Shown here one piece after another: positions 23,378 to 31,925 of a DNA stretch of 64,000 nt. Numbering within the stretch: the first letter of the stretch is position 1; the number at the start of each line of letters is the position of its first letter. The DNA comes from Bacillota bacterium (GTDB lineage: Bacteria; Bacillota; Clostridia; Oscillospirales; Oscillospiraceae). The notes under the pieces are model-generated. The model saw only the letters and a program-made list of their open reading frames with translations, searched no databases and was not told the origin of the DNA. Location of the stretch: positions 1 through 64,000 of the forward strand of contig JAEWRY010000035.1 of assembly GCA_023459875.1 (NCBI GenBank), given 5' to 3'. The position numbers were made by a program, and so were the translations under genes.

Positions 23378-25702
23378 ATGTATCAGGTAATAAAAAGAGA
23401 CGGGAAGATCACCGAGTTCAGTATCAATAAGATCGCAAATGCCATCCGGAAGGCGTTTGACGCTCAGAATAAACAGTACAATCAGGATATCATCGACTTT
23501 CTGGCCCTTAAGGTCACGGCGGACTACCAGAAGAAAATTGAAAACAATTTGATCAGCGTTGAAAAGATCCAGGACAGCGTGGAACAGGTCCTGGTCCAGG
23601 CAGGCTACGGAGATGTGGCCAAGGCGTATATCCTGTACCGTAAGCAGCGGGAAAAAGTCCGGAACATGAACTCCACATTTCTTGATTACAAGGAACTGGT
23701 GAACAGCTACGTCAATGTGGACGATTGGCGGGTGAAGGAAAACTCCACCGTGACCTATTCGGTGGGCGGTCTCATTTTGAGCAATTCGGGGGCGATCACC
23801 GCCAACTACTGGCTCTCCGAGGTATATGACCAGGAGGTGGCCGACGCGCACCGCAACGCCGAGGTGCACATCCACGACCTCTCCATGCTCACCGGCTACT
23901 GTGCGGGCTGGTCGCTGCGGCAGCTTATTCAAGAGGGCCTGGGCGGCATCGAGGGGAAAATCACGTCTTCCCCCTCCAGCCATCTTTCTACATTGTGCAA
24001 TCAGATGGTGAACTTCCTGGGCATTATGCAGAACGAGTGGGCGGGAGCACAGGCCTTTTCCTCCTTCGACACCTACCTCGCGCCTTATGTAAAAATCGAC
24101 AATTTGAGCTATAAAGAAGTCAAGCAGTGCATCCAGTCGTTTATTTACGGCGTGAATACCCCCAGCCGCTGGGGTACTCAGGCGCCCTTCACCAACGTCA
24201 CCCTGGACTGGACGGTGCCCAAGGACCTGGCTGAGCTGCCGGCCATCGTGGGCGGGAAAGAGACCGATTTTAAATTTAAGGACTGCAAAAAAGAGATGGA
24301 TATGGTGAACAAGGCGTTCATCGATATCATGATCGAGGGGGACGCCAACGGACGGGGCTTCCAGTATCCCATCCCCACCTATTCCATCACCAGGGATTTC
24401 GACTGGAGCGACACGGAAAACAACCGCCTGCTCTTTGAAATGACCGCCAAATACGGTACGCCTTATTTTTCAAACTACATAAACAGCGACATGCAGCCAA
24501 ACGACGTGCGCAGCATGTGCTGCCGGCTGCGCCTGGACCTGCGGGAGCTGCGCAAAAAGGGCGGCGGCTTCTTCGGGAGTGGGGAGAGCACGGGCTCCAT
24601 CGGCGTCGTGACCGTCAATATGCCCCGTATTGCCTATTTGGCTGCCGACGAAGGGGATTTCTATCAGCGCCTCGACCGGCTCATGGATATCGCCGCCCGG
24701 TCATTGGACACCAAGCGCACGGTCATCACCAAACTCATGAACGCGGGGCTTTACCCCTACACCAAGAGATATCTTGGTACCTTTGAGAACCACTTTTCCA
24801 CCATCGGGCTCATCGGAATGAACGAGGTGGGCCTCAACGCCAAGTGGCTCAGAGCCGACCTGACCCACGAGAATACCCGCAAATTCGCGGTCGATGTGCT
24901 GACCCACATGAGAAACCGGCTTGTAAAGTACCAGGAGCAGTACGGCGTGCTCTTTAATCTGGAGGCGACGCCCGCGGAATCCACCACCTACCGCCTAGCC
25001 AAGCACGATGTGAAGCAGTATCCCGACATCATCACCGCCGCGGCGCCCGGCGCCGCCCCCTACTACACCAACAGCTCCCACCTGCCGGTGGGCGCCACGG
25101 ACGATCTCTTCGAGGCCCTGGCGGTGCAGGACGAGCTGCAGGTTCTCTATACCTCGGGCACCGTGTTCCACGCGTTTTTGGGGGAAAAGCTTCCCGATTG
25201 GAAGGCAGCGGCCGCGCTGGTGCGCAAGATCGCCGAAAATTACAAGCTGCCCTATTACACCATTTCGCCGACCTATTCCGTCTGCAGGACCCATGGCTAT
25301 ATCAGCGGAGAGCACTTTACCTGCCCTCAGTGCGGCGAGGAAGCCGAGGTTTACAGCCGCATCACGGGCTACTACCGCCCCGTGAAGAACTGGAACGAGG
25401 GCAAGACACAGGAATTCAAGGACCGGAAGGTATACGACGTGGAAGGCTCCGGCCGCAACGGCGCCCCGAAGAACGAAATACTGCTCTTTACCACCTCCAC
25501 CTGCGCGAACTGCGCGGCAGCAAAAAGGGCTCTCTCGGAGGTCAACGTAGCATACCGGACGATGGACGCGGGAGACCATCAGGATTTGGTCGAGAAATAC
25601 GGTATTTGCCAGGCACCGACCTTGGTCGTTATCACCGGCGGCGCCGCAAACAGCTTTCCCGGCATCGCCGGCGTACAGAGTTATATCGGCAGTTTACAAT
25701 AA
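23378..25702 (+). CDS. nrdD: anaerobic ribonucleoside-triphosphate reductase with C-terminal thioredoxin-like domain
   Basis: A 774-residue class III reductase that makes dNTPs without oxygen. The N-terminal ATP-cone (YQVIKRDGKITEFSI) is the allosteric site. The C-terminal core has zinc cysteines at about 636 and 649/652 (CPQC) and the radical glycine near Gly664 in RITGYYRPV. Beyond the usual end, about residues 690-774 form an added glutaredoxin/thioredoxin-like domain with CANC (Cys709/Cys712) and a cis-proline site (CQAPTLVV). This fusion probably supplies reductant in cis. ATG 23378 was preferred; the GTG at 23366 overlaps the AGGGAG site. Confidence 0.92.
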   Translation: MYQVIKRDGKITEFSINKIANAIRKAFDAQNKQYNQDIIDFLALKVTADYQKKIENNLISVEKIQDSVEQVLVQAGYGDVAKAYILYRKQREKVRNMNSTFLDYKELVNSYVNVDDWRVKENSTVTYSVGGLILSNSGAITANYWLSEVYDQEVADAHRNAEVHIHDLSMLTGYCAGWSLRQLIQEGLGGIEGKITSSPSSHLSTLCNQMVNFLGIMQNEWAGAQAFSSFDTYLAPYVKIDNLSYKEVKQCIQSFIYGVNTPSRWGTQAPFTNVTLDWTVPKDLAELPAIVGGKETDFKFKDCKKEMDMVNKAFIDIMIEGDANGRGFQYPIPTYSITRDFDWSDTENNRLLFEMTAKYGTPYFSNYINSDMQPNDVRSMCCRLRLDLRELRKKGGGFFGSGESTGSIGVVTVNMPRIAYLAADEGDFYQRLDRLMDIAARSLDTKRTVITKLMNAGLYPYTKRYLGTFENHFSTIGLIGMNEVGLNAKWLRADLTHENTRKFAVDVLTHMRNRLVKYQEQYGVLFNLEATPAESTTYRLAKHDVKQYPDIITAAAPGAAPYYTNSSHLPVGATDDLFEALAVQDELQVLYTSGTVFHAFLGEKLPDWKAAAALVRKIAENYKLPYYTISPTYSVCRTHGYISGEHFTCPQCGEEAEVYSRITGYYRPVKNWNEGKTQEFKDRKVYDVEGSGRNGAPKNEILLFTTSTCANCAAAKRALSEVNVAYRTMDAGDHQDLVEKYGICQAPTLVVITGGAANSFPGIAGVQSYIGSLQ

Positions 25703-25722
25703 ACTGATTTGACAGGCTGAAG

Positions 25723-25760
25723 GACGCGCTGCAAAATGAAAATTTTGCAGCGCGTCTTTT
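25723..25760 (+). terminator. intrinsic terminator of nrdD
   Basis: GACGCGCTGCAAAAT (25723-25737) pairs with ATTTTGCAGCGCGTC (25742-25756), followed by T4. Confidence 0.9.
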
Positions 25761-25834
25761 CTTTAATGTCCAAAAAATACCCCACATGATTCATCATAAC
25801 ATTGAAAAAATAATCATGATATGGGGGTGTCGGC

Positions 25835-26557
25835 CTGAAAAAAATAAAAAAAGTGTTATTTGGGACAACCTCCAAAGTAATTTCGGCATTTTTGCTGGCT
25901 GCCGCGTTGTCCGTTGGGTTTACAGGTTCAGCGGCTGCCGCCGCGCCGCGGATGCTTGGTATGAAGGATCAAAGTGCTTCCGAATACGCAATCCTCATTT
26001 ATATCACGGAAAAGAGACTGTATCTGTTCAAGGACCACATCTGTATAAAAAATTATCCTATCGCGTCTGGGAAGGCCGGGTGGCCATCCCCAATCGGCCA
26101 ATGGAAAATTGTTCAGAAAGGAGACTGGGGCGAGGGTTTCGGCGGATACTGGATGGGGCTCAATGTGACATGGGGCAATTACGGGATTCACGGCACCGTG
26201 CAGGAATACAGCATCGGCAGAGCCGCAAGCCACGGCTGCATACGGATGCTGAACTGGGATGTGAAGGAACTGTATAAAATCGTCCCTGTCGGCACGCCCG
26301 TTCTGATTAACGGCGGACCATACGGGCCGTTCGGAACGGGGTTTCGGGCCCTAAACCCGGGGGACCGGGGCGCGGACGTACTGGAAGTGCAGAAGAGGCT
26401 GAAATGGCTGGGCTACTACCAGGGAAGGTTATCCGGAATCTATGAAGATGATTTAAAAGTAGCCCTGAGCAAGTTCCAAAAAGACGAACAGATTACAGTT
26501 AAGCACACCATTACAAAAAAAGATTACCATGCTATGGGATTGTTTGAATTTGAATAA
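25835..26557 (+). CDS. secreted L,D-transpeptidase (YkuD) with peptidoglycan-binding domain
   Basis: A 240-residue exported protein with a signal peptide ending around TGSAAAAA. The YkuD domain has the catalytic HGT...SHGCIRM (Cys135), and a C-terminal PG_binding_1 domain follows (about 170-235, GADVLEVQKRLKWLGYY). It makes 3-3 peptidoglycan cross-links or attaches proteins, and in spore-formers is often a cortex or coat enzyme. A CTG at 25835 is proposed as start because GGGGGTG lies five bases upstream. It also adds a basic MKKIKK n-region that completes the signal peptide. The first ATG/GTG/TTG in frame is GTG 25853, which lacks a Shine-Dalgarno site. Confidence 0.85.
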   Translation: MKKIKKVLFGTTSKVISAFLLAAALSVGFTGSAAAAAPRMLGMKDQSASEYAILIYITEKRLYLFKDHICIKNYPIASGKAGWPSPIGQWKIVQKGDWGEGFGGYWMGLNVTWGNYGIHGTVQEYSIGRAASHGCIRMLNWDVKELYKIVPVGTPVLINGGPYGPFGTGFRALNPGDRGADVLEVQKRLKWLGYYQGRLSGIYEDDLKVALSKFQKDEQITVKHTITKKDYHAMGLFEFE

Positions 26558-26560
26558 AAA

Positions 26561-26602
26561 AAACCGGGTCTCCGTTTCGTTTGAAGCGGAGGCCCGATTT
26601 TG
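26561..26602. terminator. bidirectional terminator
   Basis: CGGGTCTCCG (26565-26574) pairs with CGGAGGCCCG (26587-26596), with A-runs before and T-runs after. It lies between the convergent L,D-transpeptidase and the flavoprotein gene. Confidence 0.85.
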
Positions 26603-26621
26603 TTGATGTCGGTTTGCGCTT

Positions 26622-27770
26622 TTACGAATGAGGCACGAATCTGTCGAAGCGGAAGGCGTCCAGGGACAGGGTGGAGGCGCTGCCGTCCAGAATCAGCTCG
26701 GAGAGCAGCAGGCCTACGACAGGGCTGATGCCGAAGCCGTGTCCCGTGAAACCGCACGCCAGAACCAGACCGGGCACCTCCTCCACCCGGCTGATAACCG
26801 GCACCTTGTCCGCGCTCTCGTCCATGGAGCCGGACCAGGCGCGCACGATCTTTGTGTTTTTAAGCCTGGGGAAGTAGCTCAAAATAGCCCGGGCGGCGTT
26901 GGGGGCGGTCATGGGCAGGATGTAATTGGAATCGTGGTCGGCGTATTCGCCCATGTAAAGCTCCAGACCTGTGTGCCCACCGAACACAAAGGAGCCGTGG
27001 GGAGTCTGGTGCCCGTAGAAATCCGCCATGGCGGTGCCCAGCATCTGCTCGAACATGGGCGGTTCGGCCTCGGTCACCAGGGTTTCCAGCAGAACCTTCT
27101 GCATGGGCACGTCCAGACCCGCCGTGTGGATGAGCTCCCGGCTGTAATACCCCGCGGCCACTAAAATGGTCTCCCCGCGGAAAACATCCCCGCACTCGGT
27201 GACGACCGCGCTGAGCTTTCCCTTTTCCCGGAGCAGCTCCACCGCCTTCTGGCAGGTGTAGTACCGGGCGCCGAGCCTCCTCGCCGCCCGGTAAAAGGCC
27301 AGGGTGGTGCGCAGGGGATTCGCCCGCCCGTCGGTGGGGCACCAGCTGGCGCCGATTACCTCCTCGGAGAGATAGGGGTTAATCCCGCGGACCTCGTCTC
27401 CGCTGAGCATTTGGATGGCAAGGCCCTGAGAAGCGCCTTTTTCGGTCAGCCCCCTTAAGATTTTAAGGTGCTCCTCGGTTTTGCCGAGCCGGAGATTGCC
27501 CTTTTTGTAATACTCCACGTCCATATCCAGCTCCTGGGAGAGGGTGGGCCAGAGATGCTCCACGCCGTACATGGCGAGGGGAAGTTCCCGGGAGTCCCGG
27601 GCGGACTGCCGCACACCGCCTCCGTTCCGGGAAGAGCCGCCGTTGCCGATTACCTCGGAGGCCTCCAGCACGATGACGGAAGCGCCGCGCTTTCTGAGAT
27701 AAAAAGCCGCCGCGCTGCCCACAACTCCGCTGCCCACGATCACCACCTGGGCGCTGTCGGTTCTTGTCAT
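26622..27770 (-). CDS. FAD-dependent amine/amino-acid dehydrogenase subunit (DadA/HcnC-like)
   Basis: A 382-residue flavoprotein of the glycine oxidase/D-amino-acid dehydrogenase fold. VVIVGSGVVGSAAAFYL at the N-terminus is the dinucleotide-binding motif, and GFTGHGFGISPVVG near the end binds FAD. In HcnABC and opine/proline oxidases this beta subunit oxidises the C-N bond. ATG 27770 was chosen because GGAGGAGGAG lies immediately upstream. It overlaps the stop of the BFD-like gene by four bases. It is the last gene of a four-gene operon with the two redox partners. The substrate is probably a secondary amine, opine or D-amino acid. Confidence 0.82.
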   Translation of the reverse strand: MTRTDSAQVVIVGSGVVGSAAAFYLRKRGASVIVLEASEVIGNGGSSRNGGGVRQSARDSRELPLAMYGVEHLWPTLSQELDMDVEYYKKGNLRLGKTEEHLKILRGLTEKGASQGLAIQMLSGDEVRGINPYLSEEVIGASWCPTDGRANPLRTTLAFYRAARRLGARYYTCQKAVELLREKGKLSAVVTECGDVFRGETILVAAGYYSRELIHTAGLDVPMQKVLLETLVTEAEPPMFEQMLGTAMADFYGHQTPHGSFVFGGHTGLELYMGEYADHDSNYILPMTAPNAARAILSYFPRLKNTKIVRAWSGSMDESADKVPVISRVEEVPGLVLACGFTGHGFGISPVVGLLLSELILDGSASTLSLDAFRFDRFVPHS

Positions 27771-28090
27771 GGCTCCTCCTCCTTTCCGTAAACGGCCATC
27801 TCCACGGGCCTCGCGGGCGCCCGGCTGGTGGGCATGGGCAGGTCGGCGGGATTCACGCCCAGTTCCCGCGCCACGATGCCCCGCACCAGCTGGGAACAGG
27901 TCTGGCCCTGGCACAGGCCCATTCCGTTTCGCAGGTAGCGCTTGATTTCGGTGAGGGAGCGGAACCCTTCGTGCACTGCCCTGCGGATTTCGCCCTTGGT
28001 GACCTCCTCGCAGCGGCAGACGATCATGTCGTCATCGGGCATGGGGAGGAAGACGCCGATGTCAGAGGATCTGTCGGTAAGCTTATCCAC
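27767..28090 (-). CDS. BFD-like [2Fe-2S]-binding protein
   Basis: A 107-residue protein with the bacterioferritin-associated-ferredoxin-like motif CRCEEVT...CQGQTC, which binds a [2Fe-2S] cluster. In related oxidases this domain is often fused to the alpha flavoprotein; here it is separate. GTG 28090 has AAGGAGG nine bases upstream and overlaps the stop of the alpha subunit gene. The overlap with the next gene is four bases. The C-terminal 35 residues are Pro/Arg-rich and have no recognised motif. Confidence 0.82.
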   Translation of the reverse strand: MDKLTDRSSDIGVFLPMPDDDMIVCRCEEVTKGEIRRAVHEGFRSLTEIKRYLRNGMGLCQGQTCSQLVRGIVARELGVNPADLPMPTSRAPARPVEMAVYGKEEEP

Positions 28091-29678
28091 GGACTGCCGC
28101 CTCCTTTTGCCGGAAGGCGCGGGCACTTCCGACAAATTCTTTGGGGACCGCGATGGTGAGCAGGGCGGTATGATCGGCGGGGGGGCTCAGGCGCAGGGAA
28201 ACCACTTGGGCGGGGCAGACAGGCTCGCCCGCGCGGTCCAGCGCCGTGCCCTCCTGCCCCGCCTGGGGATAGGGCAGAAATTCATAAGGCATGGTGATCG
28301 CCGCGCGAGTCTCGTCGTAACCCTCGTTCACGAGAAAAATCGCCTGCCCCGAGCACCCGGCCACGCACATGCCGCACCCGGTGCATTTTTTGCTCCCGTC
28401 CACAACGGGAATGCTTGTAATCTTCCGGCCCACCCTGATGCAGCCGGACTTGCAGGATTCCTCGCAGGGGTTGCAAGGGATGTTCTGGGTGCACTCGATC
28501 ACCGGGTGCCACCCGGCGGCGTCGGCGTGAGCGGACGGGAAGGCTGCAAGCTCCCCTTCCGCCAGATATCCATGCTTTAAAAGGCTGTCGGAAAGCGGGA
28601 ATCCCTCGTCGGTAGCCGTGAAGTCGGCGCGGGCGCGGTTTTCTTTGGAGAACATACCCTGCCGCAGCTGCGCCAGAGAGGCGCGGCATTCCTCGGCGCG
28701 GGAGAGAAATTCTTCGTCGGAGAGGTAGCGCGCCCGGTGCGCCGCGGCGAGGCCCGCGATGCGCCCGCCGATCATGGCCGAGGAGGCCTCCTCGATGCCC
28801 GCCACGTCTCCGGCGGCGTAAAGGCCGGAGATGGTTGTGCGGCCGTACTCGTCGGTTTTCGGCACCAGACCGCCCGGGGTGTCGAGAATTTCGCAGCCGG
28901 ACATGCGCAGCACCTGGCTCATTGGGGATAGCCCCACGGCAAGACAGATGGCATCCGCCTCCATGAATTGTTCGGTGCCCGGAATGGGGCGGAAGGAGGC
29001 ATCCACCCGGGCGATCACCACGCCAGTGACGCTCTCGTCCCCTTCCGCCTTGAGAACAGTATGGGATAGGAGAAAGGGCACGCCCTGACGGGCCAACTTG
29101 GCGGCGTGCACCCCGTAGCCGCCCACCCGGGACGCCGCGTCAATGACCGCGGCCAACTCGCAGCCGGCCTGGAGGAGCTGATACCCCACCACCAGACCCA
29201 CGTTGCCAGAGCCGACCATCAAAATCCGCCGTCCGGGCTGCACGCCGTGAAGATTCATCATGGTCTGGGCGGCCCCCGCGCCGATTACCCCGGGCTTGGT
29301 CCACCCGTTGAACATAATCATGTTTTCGGCCGCGCCCGTGGAGACCACGATCTGGTCTCCGCCCAGCTGCTCGATGTGGTCGGAAAACCGCACGGAGACC
29401 TGCTTTTCCGGGTAAATACCCATGACTGTCGCGCCCAGGCGGACACTCACGCCGGCAGCCTCGGCTTCCTGAAGCAGCATCTCGCCGATCCGGAAGCCGC
29501 GGATTTTCGCCTTGTGCTCCCGGGAGCCGAAAAACTTGTGGATCTGCTTGAAAAGCTGCCCGCCCGGGCGCGCGTTTTCATCGAACACCACGGTTTCCAT
29601 GCCCAACCTAGCGGCCTCGATGGCGGCGGAGAGGCCCGCGGGCCCGGCCCCAATGACGATGAGTTCATGACGTTTCAT
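28083..29678 (-). CDS. NAD(P)/FAD oxidoreductase subunit with 4Fe-4S domain (HcnB/OoxA-like)
   Basis: A 531-residue pyridine-nucleotide-disulfide-type flavoprotein: GAGPAGLSAAIEAARLG (FAD) and GSGNVGLVVGYQLLQAG (NAD) motifs. A C-terminal ferredoxin-like region of about 130 residues contains CNPCEESCKSGC and CTGCGMCVAGC. It is the electron-transfer subunit of the HcnABC/opine-oxidase type complex. The attached ferredoxin domain with extra cysteines suggests electrons go to a ferredoxin or menaquinone route rather than oxygen, as fits an anaerobe. It overlaps the upstream small subunit by four bases. Confidence 0.85.
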   Translation of the reverse strand: MKRHELIVIGAGPAGLSAAIEAARLGMETVVFDENARPGGQLFKQIHKFFGSREHKAKIRGFRIGEMLLQEAEAAGVSVRLGATVMGIYPEKQVSVRFSDHIEQLGGDQIVVSTGAAENMIMFNGWTKPGVIGAGAAQTMMNLHGVQPGRRILMVGSGNVGLVVGYQLLQAGCELAAVIDAASRVGGYGVHAAKLARQGVPFLLSHTVLKAEGDESVTGVVIARVDASFRPIPGTEQFMEADAICLAVGLSPMSQVLRMSGCEILDTPGGLVPKTDEYGRTTISGLYAAGDVAGIEEASSAMIGGRIAGLAAAHRARYLSDEEFLSRAEECRASLAQLRQGMFSKENRARADFTATDEGFPLSDSLLKHGYLAEGELAAFPSAHADAAGWHPVIECTQNIPCNPCEESCKSGCIRVGRKITSIPVVDGSKKCTGCGMCVAGCSGQAIFLVNEGYDETRAAITMPYEFLPYPQAGQEGTALDRAGEPVCPAQVVSLRLSPPADHTALLTIAVPKEFVGSARAFRQKEAAVRG

Positions 29679-29992
29679 GGCGAGTCCTCCTTGGCGGCGA
29701 CGCCGTACTGGGTCTGTACGTTCATCCCCGCCCTGAGCGGGGTGACGCAGGTGCGGATATTGGGCACGCCGTCCACCACCATGACGCAGTCGGTACAGCG
29801 GCCGATGGCGCAGAAAACGCCCCTGGCCTCACCGTTTTTGCGTGTGTGCCGGTGCACCATGACCCCGGCGGCCCGAAGCGCTGCCGCGATAGGCTCGCCC
29901 TCCCGCCCGGTCATGGGTTTGCCGTCCAGCGTGAACGTCACGGGGCTTCCCTTTTCGAAAGACCCCAGAATCGGATGTTCTGCGATACGCAA
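29675..29992 (-). CDS. [2Fe-2S] ferredoxin-like subunit (HcnA-like)
   Basis: A 105-residue plant-type 2Fe-2S protein. CAIGRCTDC followed by NIRTC supplies the ligands, as in the HcnA and sarcosine-oxidase-alpha N-terminal domains. It starts at TTG 29992, with GGAGGG eight bases upstream. It is the first gene of the four-gene operon and lies about 25 bases after a leader terminator. Confidence 0.8.
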   Translation of the reverse strand: MRIAEHPILGSFEKGSPVTFTLDGKPMTGREGEPIAAALRAAGVMVHRHTRKNGEARGVFCAIGRCTDCVMVVDGVPNIRTCVTPLRAGMNVQTQYGVAAKEDSP

Positions 29993-30016
29993 CGGTTGTT
30001 CCCTCCTGTCCCTTGC

Positions 30017-30064
30017 AAAATAAAAAAACGGAGTTTAAACGGGATGCTCCCGCTTCAACTCCGT
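30017..30064 (-). terminator. terminator in front of the oxidase operon
   Basis: On the minus strand ACGGAGTT pairs with AACTCCGT (30028-30064) and contains an inner CGGGA/TCCCG stem; a U-rich tract follows (30017-30028). It lies between the HTH regulator and the 2Fe-2S gene. It may end the regulator transcript or serve as an attenuator for the oxidase operon. Confidence 0.75.
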
Positions 30065-30127
30065 TGCCTGTTTATAGGATAAAGCATTCTTCTCTGAACC
30101 GCAATATGCGAAATCCATAATCTTAAA

Positions 30128-30145
30128 TGCCAATAAACTGCCAAT
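30128..30145 (-). promoter_or_regulatory. tandem ATTGGCA motifs, candidate operator
   Basis: Two ATTGGCA copies on the minus strand (30139-30145 and 30128-30134) are 11 bases apart, one helical turn. They stand upstream of the oxidase operon. The same motif occurs as an inverted pair before the divergent operon at 31776-31810. Confidence 0.45.
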
Positions 30146-30164
30146 ATCCTGATAATTTGTCAAG

Positions 30165-31640
30165 TCACAAAACGATATCCGCCAATATTCTGTCAATTTG
30201 CCGCCTGCACCACTCCTCGGTTTTACTCACGGGCGGAATGTGCTCCCAGACCGAATCGGCATACTGATAAAACCCGTTCACGATGGAGAGATCTTCGCTG
30301 TACATGCGCCGGGAGTATTTTTCCGCGTCCCAGGCGGCGGAAAGGCTGTCGTCCTGGACGATGATGTTGAAGGGAGGCGGCGGGTCCATCTTGAGCTGGG
30401 AGAAGGGAAAGAGCACGAGGGAATAGTTCTCTGCGCGGATGTTTTCCCTCAGGTGCTCCAGCTGGCGCAGGAACTGCCGCCTATAGATTCTAATGTTCCG
30501 GCCCGTAATGGCGGAAAGGTCGTGCTCCACGAGACTCTCCTGCTCCGCCGCTGCTTCCACCGCATCCAGGTCGTAGATCTGGCGGCTCTGGCAGCGGCCC
30601 CGGGTAGAGGTGCTCTTCCGGTTGGCCTCAAGGCACAGCTCCAGCAGCTCCCCCGTCACGCCGTTATCGGCGAGGATTTCCCCAAGCAGCTCGGCGGTCA
30701 TGTTCCGGAAGGTAGGGATGCGGTTCATCATATAGAGAAGTCTGGAGCTTTTCATGTGGGAGTCGATGATATCCAGCAGGGAATGGATCTGCCCCACGGG
30801 CATCGTGTGGATCATGAGCTGGCTGCCCGCGAGAATGGTATCGGCCAGCGCGTCGTAGAGCCGCACGTTTTCGCTCTCCCTGTAAAAGGAGTTGACCACC
30901 AGCTCGGGCTTGGCGGGGGTGCTTACCACGGTGAGGGCCATTTTGCCCTCCGCCAGAAACATGTTGTGGCGCAAGGGGGAGGGCTGGGGATCCCGGTAAA
31001 AGTAGGCCGTGACGTTTTCTGACAGGTAGAGGGGCAGAAAGCGAAACATGTAGAACCAGGGCCGGTAGAGGCCGGTGATCTGGTCGATAATGCGCATCCG
31101 GTGGCCGCAGCGCAGGGCCTCCACCACCGCCGCCACCGTTTCCTCCACCAGGCTCAGGTCTACGCTGGACCAGTCCACGGCGCCGAAATCGGTCACGGTG
31201 ACGGTCTGCCCCGGTTCCATGTCCCGCAGAAGGCGGAAGAACCGCTTCTGCTCCTGGAACATGTTGCGCATCCCCAGCGAGGCGTCCACCTGCACGGAGA
31301 AGATGCCGGAAAGGTCACGCTTGTCCACAAGTGCGCCGCTGGGCGGCGTCTGGGGCACGGTAAGCCAGAGACAGAGGGCATTTCGCAGCTGTGAGCCATC
31401 GGACGCGTTCAGACCGGGATACTGCTTTTCCAGCAAGTCCCGCAGGATGTGCCCCTCCTGTTCCCCGGGACAGGAGAGGAAATAGGCAGCCATTTCGTTT
31501 AAATAGCGGGACCGGTACTTGAGCGTTCTGACCCCGTTCCTCCATTTGCTCATGGTGGAATAGTCCACGCCCAGATAATCCGCCAGGTCCTTCCCGGACA
31601 GATTGAGGGCGTCCATAATCCACTTCAGCTTTTCTCCCAT
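30165..31640 (-). CDS. XRE-like HTH transcriptional regulator with large effector region
   Basis: A 491-residue protein. The first 60 residues form a Cro/C1-type helix-turn-helix (LSGKDLADYLGVDYSTMSKW). The remaining 430 residues show no domain I recognise and probably sense an effector. GGAGGAG precedes ATG 31640. It lies between two divergent operons, the oxidase on one side and the cyclodeaminase/amidohydrolase/ABC genes on the other. Both have ATTGGCA motifs upstream, so it is their likely regulator. The C-terminal region has several clusters of aromatic and Arg residues (about 190-230) and no membrane helices. Confidence 0.7.
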   Translation of the reverse strand: MGEKLKWIMDALNLSGKDLADYLGVDYSTMSKWRNGVRTLKYRSRYLNEMAAYFLSCPGEQEGHILRDLLEKQYPGLNASDGSQLRNALCLWLTVPQTPPSGALVDKRDLSGIFSVQVDASLGMRNMFQEQKRFFRLLRDMEPGQTVTVTDFGAVDWSSVDLSLVEETVAAVVEALRCGHRMRIIDQITGLYRPWFYMFRFLPLYLSENVTAYFYRDPQPSPLRHNMFLAEGKMALTVVSTPAKPELVVNSFYRESENVRLYDALADTILAGSQLMIHTMPVGQIHSLLDIIDSHMKSSRLLYMMNRIPTFRNMTAELLGEILADNGVTGELLELCLEANRKSTSTRGRCQSRQIYDLDAVEAAAEQESLVEHDLSAITGRNIRIYRRQFLRQLEHLRENIRAENYSLVLFPFSQLKMDPPPPFNIIVQDDSLSAAWDAEKYSRRMYSEDLSIVNGFYQYADSVWEHIPPVSKTEEWCRRQIDRILADIVL

Positions 31641-31775
31641 GACGTTTCTCCTCCTCGCCCCGGTCTGACCGGGTTTTGCGCGTCGCTGGGTTTAATCCTA
31701 CACCGGCGGACAAAAAATGTCAATATTGCGTCCAGAAATTGAATAATTGGTTTGCAACCGTGATATTGCACATGA

Positions 31776-31810
31776 ATTGGCACATAATGGACAGTCAACT
31801 TCTTGCCAAT
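31776..31810. promoter_or_regulatory. inverted ATTGGCA pair, candidate operator
   Basis: ATTGGCA (31776-31782) and TGCCAAT (31804-31810) are exact inverted repeats 21 bases apart, ending six bases before the -35 of the promoter at 31817. The match with the tandem motifs at 30128-30145 suggests one regulator. Confidence 0.5.
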
Positions 31811-31816
31811 TACAGC

Positions 31817-31845
31817 TAGACAAAGAAATGCCGACCCGATAGAAT
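31817..31845 (+). promoter_or_regulatory. sigma-A-like promoter for the OCD/amidohydrolase operon
   Basis: TAGACA (31817-31822), 17 bases, TAGAAT (31840-31845). Each box has one mismatch to consensus. The predicted start is near 31852, so the leader is about 74 bases and mostly hairpin. Confidence 0.5.
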
Positions 31846-31870
31846 AGAGACAATTAAACAAACACCCGAC

Positions 31871-31908
31871 AAAGACGTTGTATTTATTTACAGCGTCTTT
31901 ATTTTTTT
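31871..31908 (+). terminator. leader terminator (possible attenuator) before the OCD gene
   Basis: AAAGACGTTGTA (31871-31882) pairs with TACAGCGTCTTT (31889-31900), then A and T7. It ends 17 bases before ATG 31926, with no gene upstream on this strand to terminate, so attenuation is likely. Confidence 0.8.
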
Positions 31909-31925
31909 AGAGGGAAGGATCGGAA

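Noticed and set aside
31778..31795. TGGCACA on the plus strand as a second sigma-54 promoter
   Set aside because: The -12 element reads GGAC and not TTGC at the required spacing. The sequence is better explained as part of the ATTGGCA inverted pair.
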